Below, piece after piece: positions 45,823-58,284 of a DNA stretch of 64,000 nt (position 1 is the stretch's first letter; every line of letters starts with the position of its first letter). Made by a program: the position numbers and the translations under genes. This DNA comes from Cornus controversa (lineage: Eukaryota; Streptophyta; Magnoliopsida; Cornales; Cornaceae). The notes under the pieces are model-generated. The model had not been told where the DNA came from, searched no databases, and saw nothing but the letters and a program-made list of their open reading frames with translations. The stretch lies in contig CM048853.1 in assembly GCA_026545225.1 (NCBI GenBank), forward strand, positions 44,098,755 through 44,162,754, written 5' to 3'.

Positions 45823-48800
45823 ATGGAAGAAGAACTACTAACCAGGCCTTTGACTCTTGAAGTAAATCCTGAACTTAACGGCATTGGTCCAGGCGGCAGC
45901 GAAGAAGTGAGTGGTTCCTCCGCCGCCACAGCGGTGGTTGTCCTCAGCATCTTTGTCACCGCCTCCGGTTCCTTCGCTTATGGGTGCGTTGTAAGTGGGA
46001 TTTATAGCATTGTTGAGTTTGTATACTCAACTTATTTGATGCATTTAGGGATTTTTTTATGGTTTTGTGATTTTTTATCTAATTTGTAGCAAGTAGGTTT
46101 AAAGCATTGTTGAGTTTATATATAGTGTTTTCTCCGTTGACAAAGGTGGGCCTAGTGTTTCACCACGGGTGAACGTGTAAGTTTGAGTATTCGGAAATGA
46201 GAAATGCTAAACATCATGAAATTATTTCATGAATTTTATCATGAATGATGTGGCAGGGAATGTGGAGAGTTAGTATTGGTGGGATTCGGTGATAATATCA
46301 TGGGACTCTGTGTATGGAGGGAATCCCACCAATACTAACTCTCCACGTTACCTGCCACATCATTCATGATACAAATTCATGAAATAATTTCATGACGTGT
46401 AGCATTGCTCTTCGGAAATACTGTAAAACAGTAATTTCATCAATAACTGCTGTTTGTGTTGAATGAAATTCTCCGATACACATATTTCTATAATATTAAA
46501 TAATTTTTCACACTCATTGTGAAATCTTCAATTCAAGTCAAACTCTTGAACTTGAATTATTTATTGCATGTTTTAATATTTGAGCTTAGATTGGAAAATA
46601 AATGTTGGAATTGGGTTCGATTGAAATAGACAGATTCAATATTGGATTGGCACTAGGAGAATAACTTTTCTACTTTAAAAGTACACAGTAATCAGAAAAT
46701 GTTTTAAAAATCTTACCAAATACTAATTCATGTATATATAAAATCCAAGATGGGTTTAAATTCACAGCTTCAAATTGGATTTGAATTTGACCAATTCCTA
46801 GATCCAAACTCAAACCGAGTTCAAATTGAATTTGAACCTTTGATCTCTCCTTCTAAAGGGAGGTGACAGGTTTGAGCCCCACATGAGTCTGTGGTATCAC
46901 AGGTAGGGTAAGCCCGTTGTTTATATATATATATATATATATTGGGAGACAATTTTCGCACTTTTATTTTTTACGCTTGCATTTCCTAAATGATATTTCT
47001 AATTTTAACTTCGCTAGTGAATGATTATAACTTTTTGACAAGACCAAAAAAAAAAAGTACCAAAAAAATATGTTATCTCTGTTAAATAAATTACCTCATT
47101 TGACCCGACCGAGAAAAAAAGTATGGTACCTAAAAGCAAAAGGACGCAATTTTACCAAAAAAAAAAAAGAGTACCCATTATCTCTTTCGACAGGATTCAA
47201 AAAAAAAAGAGTTATCTCTTTTGACCGGATAAGAAAAAAAAATTTCTCTTTTGGCGAGAACTCAAAAAAAGTACTAAAATAAATAAAAATAAGGTAAAAA
47301 GAGTTAAAATTTATTATATAAATGGTAGTTATGGTATTATAAAATAAATGATGTTGTATTAATAAGTTTATGAACATTTTTGTCATTTATTTAAAAGAAA
47401 AAGGAAAATGGAGTGCAACAGTATAAAAGTGAAGTGAAGTGTGAATATAGCCTCCCTATATATATATATATATATTTTGATTCCTAATAGAATGTCTGTC
47501 CCTCTTGAATCTTGATTTGGAGTTTCTGTTTGAAGCAATTTTTTACTGTCTTTAAACTCTTAAATATGTTTCCTTTGCTTTTGTTTTCTTTTCCCCTGTT
47601 TTTTGACAGCAAAGAGAAAAACAAACAGAAAAAAAAAAAAAAAAAAAAAGAACACCCCATTGATTTGGATAACCTAATTAACAATTGATGATTGTATATG
47701 CTCATGGAGATGGCACCAGGTGTTTGATCAATTGACAACTATAACTAGTTGGTGTTTTATGTTTTCTTTGTAGGCTGGATTTTCTTCTCCTGCTGAGTCT
47801 GGAATCATGAGTGACCTGGGCCTCTCCACTGCAGAGGTAAGTACTCATCATTTTCCTTTTCTTAGGGTGTTTGGGGTGTACCAATGTCTTCTTTTCGGAA
47901 ACATTGTATTAATTAAGAAATGTTCTGTTTAATATCTATAGCACATGAACATAGTTTAAGGTTTGGAACAGAACAACTACACCATTTCCAAGTTAAGGAC
48001 TAAAAGTTCAACCTCTATTTATCACTATACTTGAATTTGAATTCTTGCACGGAGCCAATTGATATTGACGGCACTCTTCGAGACAATGGAGTCAAGCAGC
48101 GCATTAGATTGTTTCATGTCAATAGAAGTTATATGCTTTTCCGTTTGATCGATTTTGTTTGTTCTCTTTCCACTTTGTGCAGTACTCAGTTTTCGGATCA
48201 ACATTGACATTTGGAGGAATGTTAGGTGCAGTAATAAGTGGAAAAGTTGCAGATCTCATTGGCCGGAGAGGTGTAAGTTTTTTTATTTCTTTTGCAGCTT
48301 TTGCCTTTGGCATAGTATAAATTCTTGTTGCAATCACTATACAAATTCTTTTAATTTGGTCGATGTTGTTATGCAGGCTATGTGGTTCTTGCAAATATTT
48401 TGCATCATGGGGTGGCTTTCAATAATTTTCGCAAAGGTTTATTACACTTGTTTCCTTCCCACAACTAGAATTTAATTCATTTACACTTCATTCAACAGCC
48501 AAGAGCAACTATTCATACTGCAAATGTTATATGTTCTCACACATCTTAGCAATCAAGGAGCTTTAAGGTGTCCAATGTCCATAAAGCAACTTCATAAGAA
48601 CTTACTTCCCAGGGAAACCAAGTGTGATTACGAATAACTTCTAAGTGAAACTATTTTCATTTTTGTGTTGTTCAACTTACATTCTAGGATCACTCTTCAC
48701 CTTGTTTTTCATTTTAATAGATGACAGAACTAGAAAATAAAAGAATTATAAGTAAATTTTTTATGAAGTTGCTTGAGAAAGATATTAAGTTATATGTATT

Positions 48801-51611
48801 TTAACTGATCATAAGAGCATCAAAACCAAGAACAAGAAGAACAAGAGTGATAGATCAGTCAATCTAAATCAACTCAGTTGAATTTTGTTTTTCATTTTTT
48901 TGGTTGGCATGATTGATATTAATTGTTCAGTGCTTCTAAAAAGGGAGCTTGGTGGCTTGACATTGGAAGACTGTCATTGGGAGTTGGAGTTGGGATTAAT
49001 TGTTATGTGGTAAGTACTGCAGATTTATTATTGATTTCTTTGTCAATGTATGAGCATAATCTGGCTTACATTCCCATGGCAAAACAGGTAAGCATATATA
49101 TAGCAGAAATCACACCTAAGAATATTCGAGGAGGATGTACATATATTAATCAGGTAAATTAAATTAATATAGGTCAAAACTATCATAAATTTGGATTAAA
49201 GAATCAACTCTTGTAATATATGTTTTGGCAATTCTACAGTTATCAATATGTTTTGGCATGTCACTGATGTTTTTCGTAGGAAATGTCATTACTTGGCGCT
49301 TCTTGGCTTTAATAGGTACCTTGCTTCACTTTTGTGTTGTTTAGTACAGTCTGAAGGTAAAACCATTAATATGAGCTTTCATTTTTGGTTTCAATTTTAG
49401 GAATTGTACCTTGTTTGGTAGAAGTTGTTGGTTTGTTCTTCATACCAGAATCTCCAAGATGGCTGGTGAGTTTGATTCAAAAATTGATCTTGTTATTTGG
49501 GTGGTGTGTTTTTAGTTCAAAAGTGTGAAGCAAAATTGAAAAGAAAAATGAAGTGCTCAATTTTTTGTTAAATGGAATTATTTTTAGGTTTTGTTAAATG
49601 ACTCATTATTTAAAAGTTCTCTTAGTGGAGTATTCTTAGTTTGAACATTGATGATATACATATATATATACATGCATACATACATGTTTTTGTTCTTCTT
49701 TTGAACCAAAGCATGTTAACACATTGAAACCTAATTTAACAAAACAATTTAAGACATATCATTTTTCTTCTCTTTCTATTTTTCAATTTGAGCTAATTCT
49801 GCAAAACTTATAAAAAAATTAATGAGTGCAATTTTGTTTCCAGGCAAAAATTGGTAAAGAGAAAGAGTCGGTAGCAACTCTGCAACGTCTGAGGGGTGAA
49901 AAATGCGATATTTCTCAAGAAGCAGCTGAAATCAAGGTAACTTCACACGTTAATTCAAAAGTCACAATCTAGAATCTAGAAGAAGAAAATTTATGCATTC
50001 CCCCTTCCCCCCCAATTTCCAAGAACAGAAACAATAAACAAAATAACTACTAGTTGTTTTACAGGATTACATAGAATTTCTTCAAGGGCTCTTACAATCC
50101 AGAATTTTAGACTTGTTTGAGCGGAGATATGCTCACTCACTCATTGTAAGCCTCATCATTAATAATCCTAATTAATTGTGTCTTGTTACCTTTTCCACAA
50201 CTTTTTCTATCTCTGACCTCTCATGAATACAACAACTTGCACAAGGTTGGAGTTGGGCTAATGTTACTGGTACAATTTGGAGGGAACGGTGCAATTGCAT
50301 TTTATGCAAGTTCTATTTTTGAAGCTGCCGGTAAATTAAGGATCTTTAGTAATGTCATTAAGTAATTAATGAATTGAAAGAGCTAGTTTGAAGAATCAAT
50401 ATCTGAACCCATGTCTCATCTCATGTATGGCAGGTTGTTCGACTACTGTTGGCACTACAGCAATGGCTATTATTCAGGTTCTTAACTCTCAAGTGTAATT
50501 TGAATGTGGGATTTTATTTGTGGCACTTCCTAGATGACGTTAATATTCTTTTGCAGATTCCATTTTCCATTTTGGGTGTACTCACAATGGATAAATTTGG
50601 ACGACGACCACTTCTGATGGTTAGAGTGTGAAAGAAAATTTTCTTTTTCTTTCTTGTTATTGATATTTTAATTTAGTTGATAGAGGAGCCAGCACTGAGG
50701 TCTTTGTAGGTTACTGCAGCTGTGGCATGTTTGGGAAACTTTCTTGCAGGATTTGCATTCCTCTTGCAGGTTTCCTTGAAATTATATCTCTTTCTATTTC
50801 TATGTTCAAAGATATATAATTGTCTCCTAAAACATTTATTTATGGTACCAGGATTTTTATCAACAGAAGGAGCTCACTGCCATATTGTTTTTGAGTGGCA
50901 TACTGGTAAAATGTCTAATCAAATGATAATTTTATCCTCTGTTTTGATATATATCAAAGTAGAAAATTTCTAATTGAAGATTGTGGTTTTATGTTTGTGT
51001 TCACTTTCCCACACAACCTCCCCATGAATATAATGCTGGGGGTACAAATGAGTGTATGTAGTGATCCGTGCTTATTTTGTAAGACAGTGAATGACCACAG
51101 TTACTCCCATAGCAATTCAAATACTTGTGATTTTTTTTTTATCTCGTCGAATTTAAAATAAAATAGCCCAAAGCTTGTTAGTCATTTATTTTTAGTTTTG
51201 TCTTTGCCAAATTATAACATGTTGATGGAACAAATTGAGATATGTCTGTGTGTTTATGTGCATGCGTCTCTCGATTCTGCAACAAGGTATTTACTGCTGC
51301 TTTTTCGACTGGCTTTGGTGGTATACGATGGGTTATCATGGCAGAGGTTGTTTATCTTCGTTTTCCCTGAACTCTATTTTCTTTAATAGAATTGCTAACT
51401 AGAGTTTAATATTGCAATAAAGTACAGATATAGCTTAAATATGTGTTGTTATTTCAGATATTTCCTATAAACATTAAGGGTTCAGCTGGAAGCTTGGCGA
51501 CTTTGGTCAACTGGTTCAGTTCTTGGATTGTTACCTACACTTTTAACTTCGCATTTGAATGGAGCTCAGCAGGTGAGGCCTTCTCTAACACCAAACCACC
51601 CCCCCCCCCCC

Positions 51612-51657
<46 letters not shown>

Positions 51658-51816
51658 TCTATATGGTACTAATACGGCCGCACTGCTTTAGGAGTATTCT
51701 TCATGTTCTCAATCATTTGCGGTTTAGTTGTTCTATTTGTTGCAAGACTGGTGCCAGAGACAAAAGGACGAACATTGGAGGAAATACAAGCATCCATGAT
51801 TGATCTCATGCAATGA
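45823..51816 (+). CDS. ERD6-like monosaccharide transporter 2 (18 exons, 477 aa)
   Basis: Exons: 45823-45990, 47774-47836, 48183-48272, 48377-48436, 48944-49009, 49088-49153, 49240-49315, 49401-49465, 49844-49936, 50065-50145, 50246-50330, 50434-50477, 50557-50619, 50710-50769, 50852-50905, 51287-51346, 51458-51572, 51692-51816. Every exon except the last matches transporter 1 in length; all introns are GT-AG and the 1434 bp stay in frame. The protein ends Leu-Met-Gln instead of Leu-Leu. The family motifs GRRG, PESPR, DKFGRRP and PETKGR are kept. In the conserved [10 protein letters not shown] motif, however, Pro392 is Arg ([10 protein letters not shown]) and Ser397 is Ala, and Gly in NWFGSW is Ser. 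Intron 1 has gained a MITE and a second repeat. It is probably a transporter like its neighbour, but the Arg could impair or alter transport. Confidence 0.91.
46199..46410. mobile_element. MITE in intron 1 of transporter 2
   Basis: A 212-bp element that is almost all inverted repeat (arms about 90 bp), with ends GAGAAATGCTA and TAGCATTGCTC. A perfect 9-bp target duplication TTCGGAAAT lies at 46190-46198 and 46411-46419, pointing to a Mutator-like MITE. It is absent from intron 1 of transporter 1. Confidence 0.93.
46944..47456 (-). repeat. Dispersed TIR-like repeat in intron 1 of transporter 2
   Basis: A 513-bp block with inverted ends GGGAGACAATTTTCGCAC and GTGTGAATATAGCCTCCC, set between TA-rich flanks. 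It is the reverse-orientation relative of 29775-30674 and has the same TTATCTCTTTTGAC-type repeat units (47065-47250). Non-coding. Confidence 0.7.
51598..51657 (+). repeat. C/CT/TA compound microsatellite in intron 17 of transporter 2
   Basis: A run of C, then CT, then TA repeats lies just after the exon 17 donor. Transporter 1 has only a short C- and TG-rich stretch there. It does not touch the splice sites. Confidence 0.75.
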
Positions 51817-52177
51817 GATACTGTTACGAAAACTATATAAATGTTATAATATTTCCATCTTTTTTGTGATTTCCATGATAAACCTACTTGGAGTAGTTGT
51901 GAGCATCCAAAAATTATCAATAAAGGTCCATTTAGTATTGATAAAAGTCCATTTGTTATGATAGTGCAACTTCTAACGGTGGAATGTGTAAAACAAAATG
52001 ATGGAAAACAACATTTGTTTGAGAAAAAATAGATTTTTAGATGCCGAGTGTTCCTGTAATTTTTTTTTGTTTTTGTTTCTGTTAATGATTTAACCGGTTC
52101 CTGAACTTGGACCTGTGGCAATTATATGTTACAAGTTTGATGCAGAAGTTCATTTTAGACACATATATACATATACA
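51817..52177. other. 3' region of transporter 2 with kinase-flank remnant
   Basis: The first part matches the 3' region of transporter 1. From about 51985 it matches the kinase 3' flank (40730-40945), including GATGGAAAACAACATTT and GGCAATTATATGTTA. The kinase fragment itself is missing here. The match stops where the next LTR element inserts at 52178. Confidence 0.75.
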
Positions 52178-53146
52178 CGTAGATATTAAAAACTTACATG
52201 ATGGACCCAAAATATAATTTGGGCTTATTTTCATTTTAGCCCACTTTAGAATATGACACAATGAGTTAGATAATTTGAAACCTAGACCCACCACAAATAA
52301 ATGAGTTAAAGGCTGATCCAAATTGTCTAAAAACGTCAAAGCCCACTTGAAAATGGGTCAAATGGATAATTAAATAAATATATATATATAATTAATTAAT
52401 TATTGTCAAAGATAATTATTATGTATATATTGGATAATTATCACAATTATCACAAGAAAAGAAAGTTACAAATCTATCCTTCCAATAAGAAGGGGGGGGG
52501 GGGGGGGGAGACAGAGAAGAGATTATAATAGAATACTGAAACTTTGTCAAACTCTACCTTCAACACTTGAAGCTCTGAAGACATACGTTCATCCAACCTT
52601 CAAAACTTTGAAGAAAAATAACAATAAGCACATTCAAAGTCGTATCATTCTTCCTCCATGATTCAACAAATTCAAAGAATCATCAACAAGACTGTTCGAG
52701 ATCAATCTTCTTCAGCCCTCGATCAACAATTCTCACTGGCTTTCTTCAACAACGAACACTTGAAGAAAACTCTCAACAACCCGATTTAAGATCAATCTCT
52801 AATAACCCTTGAATCCAGATCACCAACAAGAAGACTCTCAGAGAAAGATTAAACTTTGCAAAAATTTTCACTAAAGATCCAAAGCTCCAAAGCATCTAAA
52901 CTCTGAAGGAAATGAACAACAAGCATATTATCCAAGTGCCGTTCTTCACCAAAGTTTCAATCCAAATCAAGATCAAGTTTTAGCAGCCCTTGAAGCCAGA
53001 TCACTAAGGAGATCAAATCAGAGGAATTTATCTTTCTTTTGTAAAGATTTACAGAGAATTGTACCCATTTTTCTGAATCTAATAAAATTGATTATTTGTT
53101 ACTGATTTTCGTTCCTAGATTTTCGAACACGAAATTTGTGCGTGCA
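52178..53146 (+). repeat. 5' LTR of the TR-GAG-like element
   Basis: The first 385 bp match 58727-59145 (for example ACATGATGGACCCAAAATAT and GAATACTGAAACTTTGTC), with a TA-rich middle and a G run near 52493-52508. The rest has no partner in the window because the right LTR is interrupted. The 3' end is placed by the primer-binding-site-like segment and is approximate. Confidence 0.7.
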
Positions 53147-53232
53147 AATTTCTGGCACGCCCGGTGGGACCATCTCTGCCTTTCATCTCTGTCTCCTACA
53201 TCATACATCCAAAACTCTGTTCATCATAATCT

Positions 53233-54863
53233 ATGGCTCATCCCAAGGTTCAGACGATAAAAAAGAAAAACTCAAAAGAAACTGTTGTTGCAATGGCTAA
53301 CACCAAAGTTACAGCAAGCATTGACAAGAACACTAGGAACCCGACAAGTGCAAGCAGCACCTTAACAGGTCCTATGACGCATAGCGAGACCAAAGCTATT
53401 GCTTTGCTCAAGAATCAGCAAGATTTAGTGAAAACCAATCCGACTAAACCAATGGATGTGAAAACTAAGCAAGTTAACACCATTGTAGGGGGCAAAGAAC
53501 TCTGACGTTGTTTTTGAAAAGTCTGCGTCGTCACATTCACACCACTCCGTCTCTGACGCCAACTCTAGCATCGGTTCACTCTCAGAGTCGTTACTTGAGA
53601 TTTCAGAACAATCGGTCCATTCAAAGAATGTTGGCCCTCAAGATTTTTCTTATTCAAATGTTATCGCAGCTATGATAACTGGAACAACCTCAATGGAATA
53701 CCAACTGGCAGTCATAAAACGCGCAATCGAAAACCTCACAAAGACTGTTGAAGAGAATGACGTGCAGATCGTCGCGCTAATGAGTAAGTTTGAAATCCAA
53801 AATCCTGACAAGTCAACACATCTGCTTGTGAATATTTCAAATTTATCTCTTCAAGGTGTTTAATCAAAATATATATCGTCGTCACACATTTGCGTCAGGA
53901 CACATGGTTGACGAAACTAACCTTGCTTCGCCAGTCGCTTTACTATATGTCCAACAATTACAGGATATAATAACGAACACAATCTGAGCACAGTATGGCG
54001 GCGCCCCTCAAAGCACTCTCATGTACTCAAAACCCTACACCGAAAGAATAAACAGCTTAAAAACGCTAGTGGGATATCAACTGCCAAAGTTTCAATAATT
54101 TAATGGAAAATACAATCCTAAACAACATGTTGCACACTTTATGGAGACCTGCAATAATGCTGGCACCAAAGGGGACCTCTTAGTCAAGCAATTTGTTCAT
54201 TCTCTCAAAGAAAATGCATTTGATTGGTACACAAACCTCAAAGCTCGGAGTATTGACTATTGGGAGCAGTTAGAGCGAGAGTTTCTCAACCGCTTCTACA
54301 GTACTTGCAGAATAGTAAGCATGCTAGAACTCACTAACACTAAACAAATGAAGGAGGAGCTTGTGGTTGACTATATCAACCGCTGGCGAGCACTAAGTCT
54401 TTATTGCAAAGATTGTCTTTCTGAAGTCTTAGCAGTCGAAATGTGTATGCAAGGCATGCACTGGAAGCTTCTTTACATTTTACAAGGAATCAAGGCTCGT
54501 ACATTTGAAGAATTGGTTACTTGTGCCCATGATATGGAGCTCAACATAACAAGTCGTGGTGCAAAGGTTTTTGTTTTTTCCAATATGTTTGACAACTATC
54601 TTAAAGATGAAGGGGTTGAGTCTGAAGCGGAAGACGAAATACTTCCTAACTCGAACGATAAAATAGATATATCTTATGTTACAAACATCGTCTCTAAAGA
54701 CTTGTATCAAGAAACACATCATGTTCGTTCAGTAACTTTATCTGATGGTTCTCAATTAAATAAGGTATTAAGTCAACAAAATCTTGATAGAAGACTGGAC
54801 AGACAGGGGACAAACCTTCTATACAAAGCTCATTCCCAACTCTCTCATATAAAATATCCTTAG
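53233..54863 (+). pseudogene. Tat-type gypsy gag, frame-shifted
   Basis: Coding remnant in three successive frames: 53233-53505, about 53506-53863, then 54141-54863, with stops between. The last part holds the retrotransposon gag domain (LVKQFVHSLKENAFDWYTNL, then LEREFLNRFYST and DYINRWRALSLYCKD). A TERINSLKTLVGYQ-type segment upstream of 54141 joins in frame order. Function would be capsid formation, but stops make an intact product unlikely. Confidence 0.85.
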
Positions 54864-54996
54864 CATGGGGGCAAAATTCACGCATGTTCTTTAAAAAGGC
54901 CTACACATTTTAACAAAACCAAAAATAATAAAGAGGTCCCAAGAAGGAAACAACAAAAAACAAAAGCATAACCAAAATGATGAATCTCGAGGATTT

Positions 54997-55557
54997 GTGT
55001 TGAAGATACAATATCAGAATAATCCGTCAAATTTCACTCAAATGACGTCAAGTAGGAGAGTTCAGAATACCGTGCTTACTTGGAGGCCAAAGAAGAATGC
55101 TCAAGAAGGGAATAGTTCTAAAAAGATCTCACAAAAATCAGTGTCTGAAAATATACAAATGTCAGCTCAAGTAATTCCTTCCCAACATATCGTCAACAAG
55201 CACCAAAGTAAGAGTCTAAAACTAAAAAATAAGGAACAAGAACAAAATCATCTACAATTCCAGATGGAACGAAAGGCTCAAAAAATTAAAAGACTAGAGG
55301 AAGGAAAATTGTGGGGACCAAAGCCTGAAGATGCTGTCCGGATCAAATCTCGCAACGGAATGAAAGCATATTGGGTGAGTTTCAATCATCTTACATGGAC
55401 TATGACGAATAAAATACCTCTTCCTTCTGGGTGGGGAGACGAGTTCGAAGAAGATGTTTCTTCTCAAGTACAAGAAGAGTATAATGAAGAAACAAAGCAA
55501 AAAAAAAATCTCCAAATTGACGACGAGCTAGATTACACCTTTCAACATAAGCTTTGA
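54997..55557 (+). pseudogene. C-terminal gag-region ORF, unrecognised
   Basis: A 186-codon ORF, Lys/Gln-rich, containing LTWRPKKNAQ and a KLWGPKPEDA...GMKAYW region and ending with an acidic stretch. It lies where the gag C-terminus or protease would follow. I saw no protease triad and cannot assign a function. It may be a remnant specific to this element. Confidence 0.5.
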
Positions 55558-55599
55558 CTGTCTCTTAAGTCTTGTAAAGTTAAAGACTAATTAAAACTA

Positions 55600-56010
55600 A
55601 AGTGATCCTTGATACGAGTCTAAACTGTCGATGACACTCCTTGACATGAGTATAAATTGTCTACCAAAAAAGAGATGACAGTTCTTGACATGAATATAAA
55701 TTGTCTACCAAAAAAAAAAAGATGACACTCTTTGACACGAGTATAAACTGTCTACCAAAAAAAAGATGATACTCCTTAACACAAGTATAAACTGTCTACA
55801 AAAAAAAATGATACTCTTTGACACAAGTATAAACTGTCTACCAAAAAAAAATACTCTTTGATACGAGTATAAACTATCTATATGAAAAAAAAATCACTCC
55901 TTGACATGAGTATAAACTGTCTACCAAAAAAAAAAAACTCCTTGACACGAGTATAAACTCTTTTTAAAAAAAAAACTCCTTGACACAAGTATAAATTGTC
56001 TATCCAAAAA
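55600..56010 (+). repeat. Tandem array A of the TR-GAG-like element
   Basis: About ten units of roughly 40-45 bp, each with CTTGACACGAGTATAAACTG or a close variant followed by an A run. Confidence 0.85.
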
Positions 56011-56104
56011 AAAAGAAAATTTAAACTACGTGATGACTTGATCCCTGTGCAGGGTACGTAGGTATCTTGGAGAATTGTTCCAAGTTCAGTCAACCTAAAA
56101 AAAA

Positions 56105-56345
56105 AAAAATTCTAGCCTATCGCCGAGGTATTGACGATGTCTGTCGCACCGTGGTGACTTGACCTGCCGTCGAGATGTTGATGATGTCTGCCACCAAGAT
56201 GTTGACGATGTCTGTCGCGTCGTGATGATAACTTAGCTTACTGCTAAAATATTTTAAAAGTTGTTTATCGCACTGTGGTAACTTGACTTACTGTGAAAAT
56301 GTTAAAAGCACCCGTCACGCCGTGTTAATTTGACCCATGGGGCAA
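56105..56345 (+). repeat. Degenerate repeats between arrays A and B
   Basis: Recurring GTCTGTCGC, ACCGTGGTGACTTGAC and GATGTTGA(T/C)GATG segments. Non-coding. Confidence 0.6.
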
Positions 56346-56529
56346 AACGATCAACCAGTGGGATTCTTACATTCAGTGTAGTTCCTTTCTACGTGACATC
56401 ATTCTCGCATTCTAAAATGGTTATGGTGTTTGCCTTAAAGATTTTAATGAAAACCATGATTGGCAGAAGTCAAAGGTTATTTACCTAACAAAAAAAAGGG
56501 GGGAGGGGTGAAAGAAATTTAACAAAATA

Positions 56530-57605
56530 AAGTGATCCCAAATGGCACTAAGGGACCTCAAAGGGACGATAAAGTGACCTCAAATGGCACTAAGAGACCC
56601 TGAATGGACGATAAAGTGACCTTGAAGGGATGAGAAAGTGACCCCGAAGAGCACTAAGGGACCCCGAATGTAGTCACCCGCGGGGTGGATTGTAGTGACC
56701 CTTGTGGGAGGGTGTGATGTAGGCGGGTGCAAGAAAAGACACTGGGCTGAACTACCACACTGGCAGGCTACAGGGTACTCAATCTCACATCACTTGGGTG
56801 TGGAGAAGGGGATATGCTTATACGTAGTGTGTTCTCTCCAAATGGTATGAGGCCTTTTAGGGTAAAACCCAAGAGCAAAATCATGCGAGCTTAGGCCCAA
56901 AGCGGACAATATTATACCATGTGTTGGAGCGGGGTGTTACAGTCGGTATCAGAGCCTGAACCCAACCAAAAGTGTGCCAACGAGGACGTCGAGCCTCATA
57001 GGGGGGTGGATTGTAGTCCCCCGTGGGGTGGATTGTAGTGACCAAGAAAAGACATTGGGCTGAGCTACCACACTGGCAGGCTACAGGGTGCTTAATCCCA
57101 CATCGCCTGGGTGTGGAGAAGGGGATATGCTTATATGTAATGTGTTCTCTCTATGAGGCCTTTTGGGGTAAAACCCAATAGCAAAATCGTGCGGGCTTAG
57201 GCCCAAAGTGGACAATATCATGCCATGTGTTGTAACGGGGTATTTCACCGAAGGGACGAGAAAGTGACCCCGAAAGGACGATAGATTGACCCCGAAAAGC
57301 ACTAAGGGACCCCGAAGGGACAATTAAAGTGACCCCGAAGGGCACTAAGGGATCCAGAATGGATGATAAAAGTGACCCCGAAGGGACAATAAAAGTGATC
57401 CCGAAGGGCACTAAGGGACCCCGAAAGGATGATAAAGTGACCCCAAATGACACTAAGGGACCTCGAAAGGACAATAAAAGTGATCCCAAAAGGCAATAAG
57501 GGACCCCGAAGGGACTATAAAGTGACCCCAAAGGGCACTAAGGGACCCCGAAGGGATAATAAAGTGACCCCGAATGACACTAAGGGTCCCCGAAGGGACT
57601 AATGA
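56530..57605 (+). repeat. Tandem array B (GGGACCCCGAA type)
   Basis: Units of roughly 40 bp alternate CACTAAGGGACCCCGAA with GGGACGATAAAGTGACCCC. The array is interrupted by the TRIM at 56669-57247. Minus-strand ORFs over it are products of the repeat. Confidence 0.85.
56669..57247 (+). mobile_element. TRIM retrotransposon nested in array B
   Basis: LTRs at 56669-56941 and 57012-57247 start TGTAGTC(A/C)CCC. The first ends TGTTACA, the second TATTTCA with an internal deletion. CGGTATCAGAGCC near 56944 is the primer-binding site. A perfect 5-bp target duplication CCGAA lies at 56664-56668 and 57248-57252. Same family as 10151-10718 but with a longer LTR start. Confidence 0.88.
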
Positions 57606-58284
57606 ATGGCGTTTGGAACTCCATATTCTCAGAGAAGCAATTTAACCTACAAGGATTGACCAAAAAAAATTGAAGCTTGCAAGAGAAGAGTTGAGTGACT
57701 CGCGTAAAATTGTCTTCCTTGATGAGTTATGTATATTTTCAAAGGCAACACAAAACTCTAGCAGAGCCTACAAGTAGAAGCTAATCTGAAAAAAATAGCT
57801 CTTTTTGAAGTTCAGCCGCATGTATACTTGGTTGCAAGTATTTGTAATACATGAAGTAGTCCAAAAGAGATGGTTTGGTGTTGTAATAACTCATCATTAG
57901 GTCTAAGGTTCAAAACCAGAAAAGTAGAATGAAAATTCTAATATACTTTTACACATCTAGTCACTTGCCATGTCATCATCCAATTAGCATTCAGTGCCTA
58001 TTCAGTTGCCCCAAAAAAAAAAAGTCAGTGTGAGAGAAAGAAGAAAAAGAGAGAGAGAAAGAAAGAAAAAAAAAAAGAAAAAAAAAGGAAAAAAGAAGAA
58101 GAGAAAGGGTGGCGGTAGTAAGGGAAAAAAGAAAAAGAAAGAGAAGAAGGAGAGAAGTAGCGATAGTAGAAAAAAAAATTAAGAGATTACTGTTGTTAGA
58201 GTTCGGAGGATTTCTCTCAATTATCTCTGATGTGAAAAGTGTGAAGCAAATGTTATATATATAGATGTGGATTAATCCTATTTG
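57606..58284. other. Non-coding part of the TR-GAG-like element
   Basis: No gene. A purine-rich run (58020-58180) gives a Lys/Arg-rich ORF on the plus strand that is only low complexity. Confidence 0.55.

Noticed and set aside
55600-56010. Regularly spaced repeats that could suggest a CRISPR array
   Set aside because: The spacers are poly(A) runs rather than unique sequence, there are no cas genes and the DNA is plant nuclear. It is a minisatellite of a retroelement.
57081-57531. Overlapping minus-strand ORFs with repeated SLSVPFG-like text
   Set aside because: They are readings of tandem array B and the nested TRIM, not a repeat protein gene.
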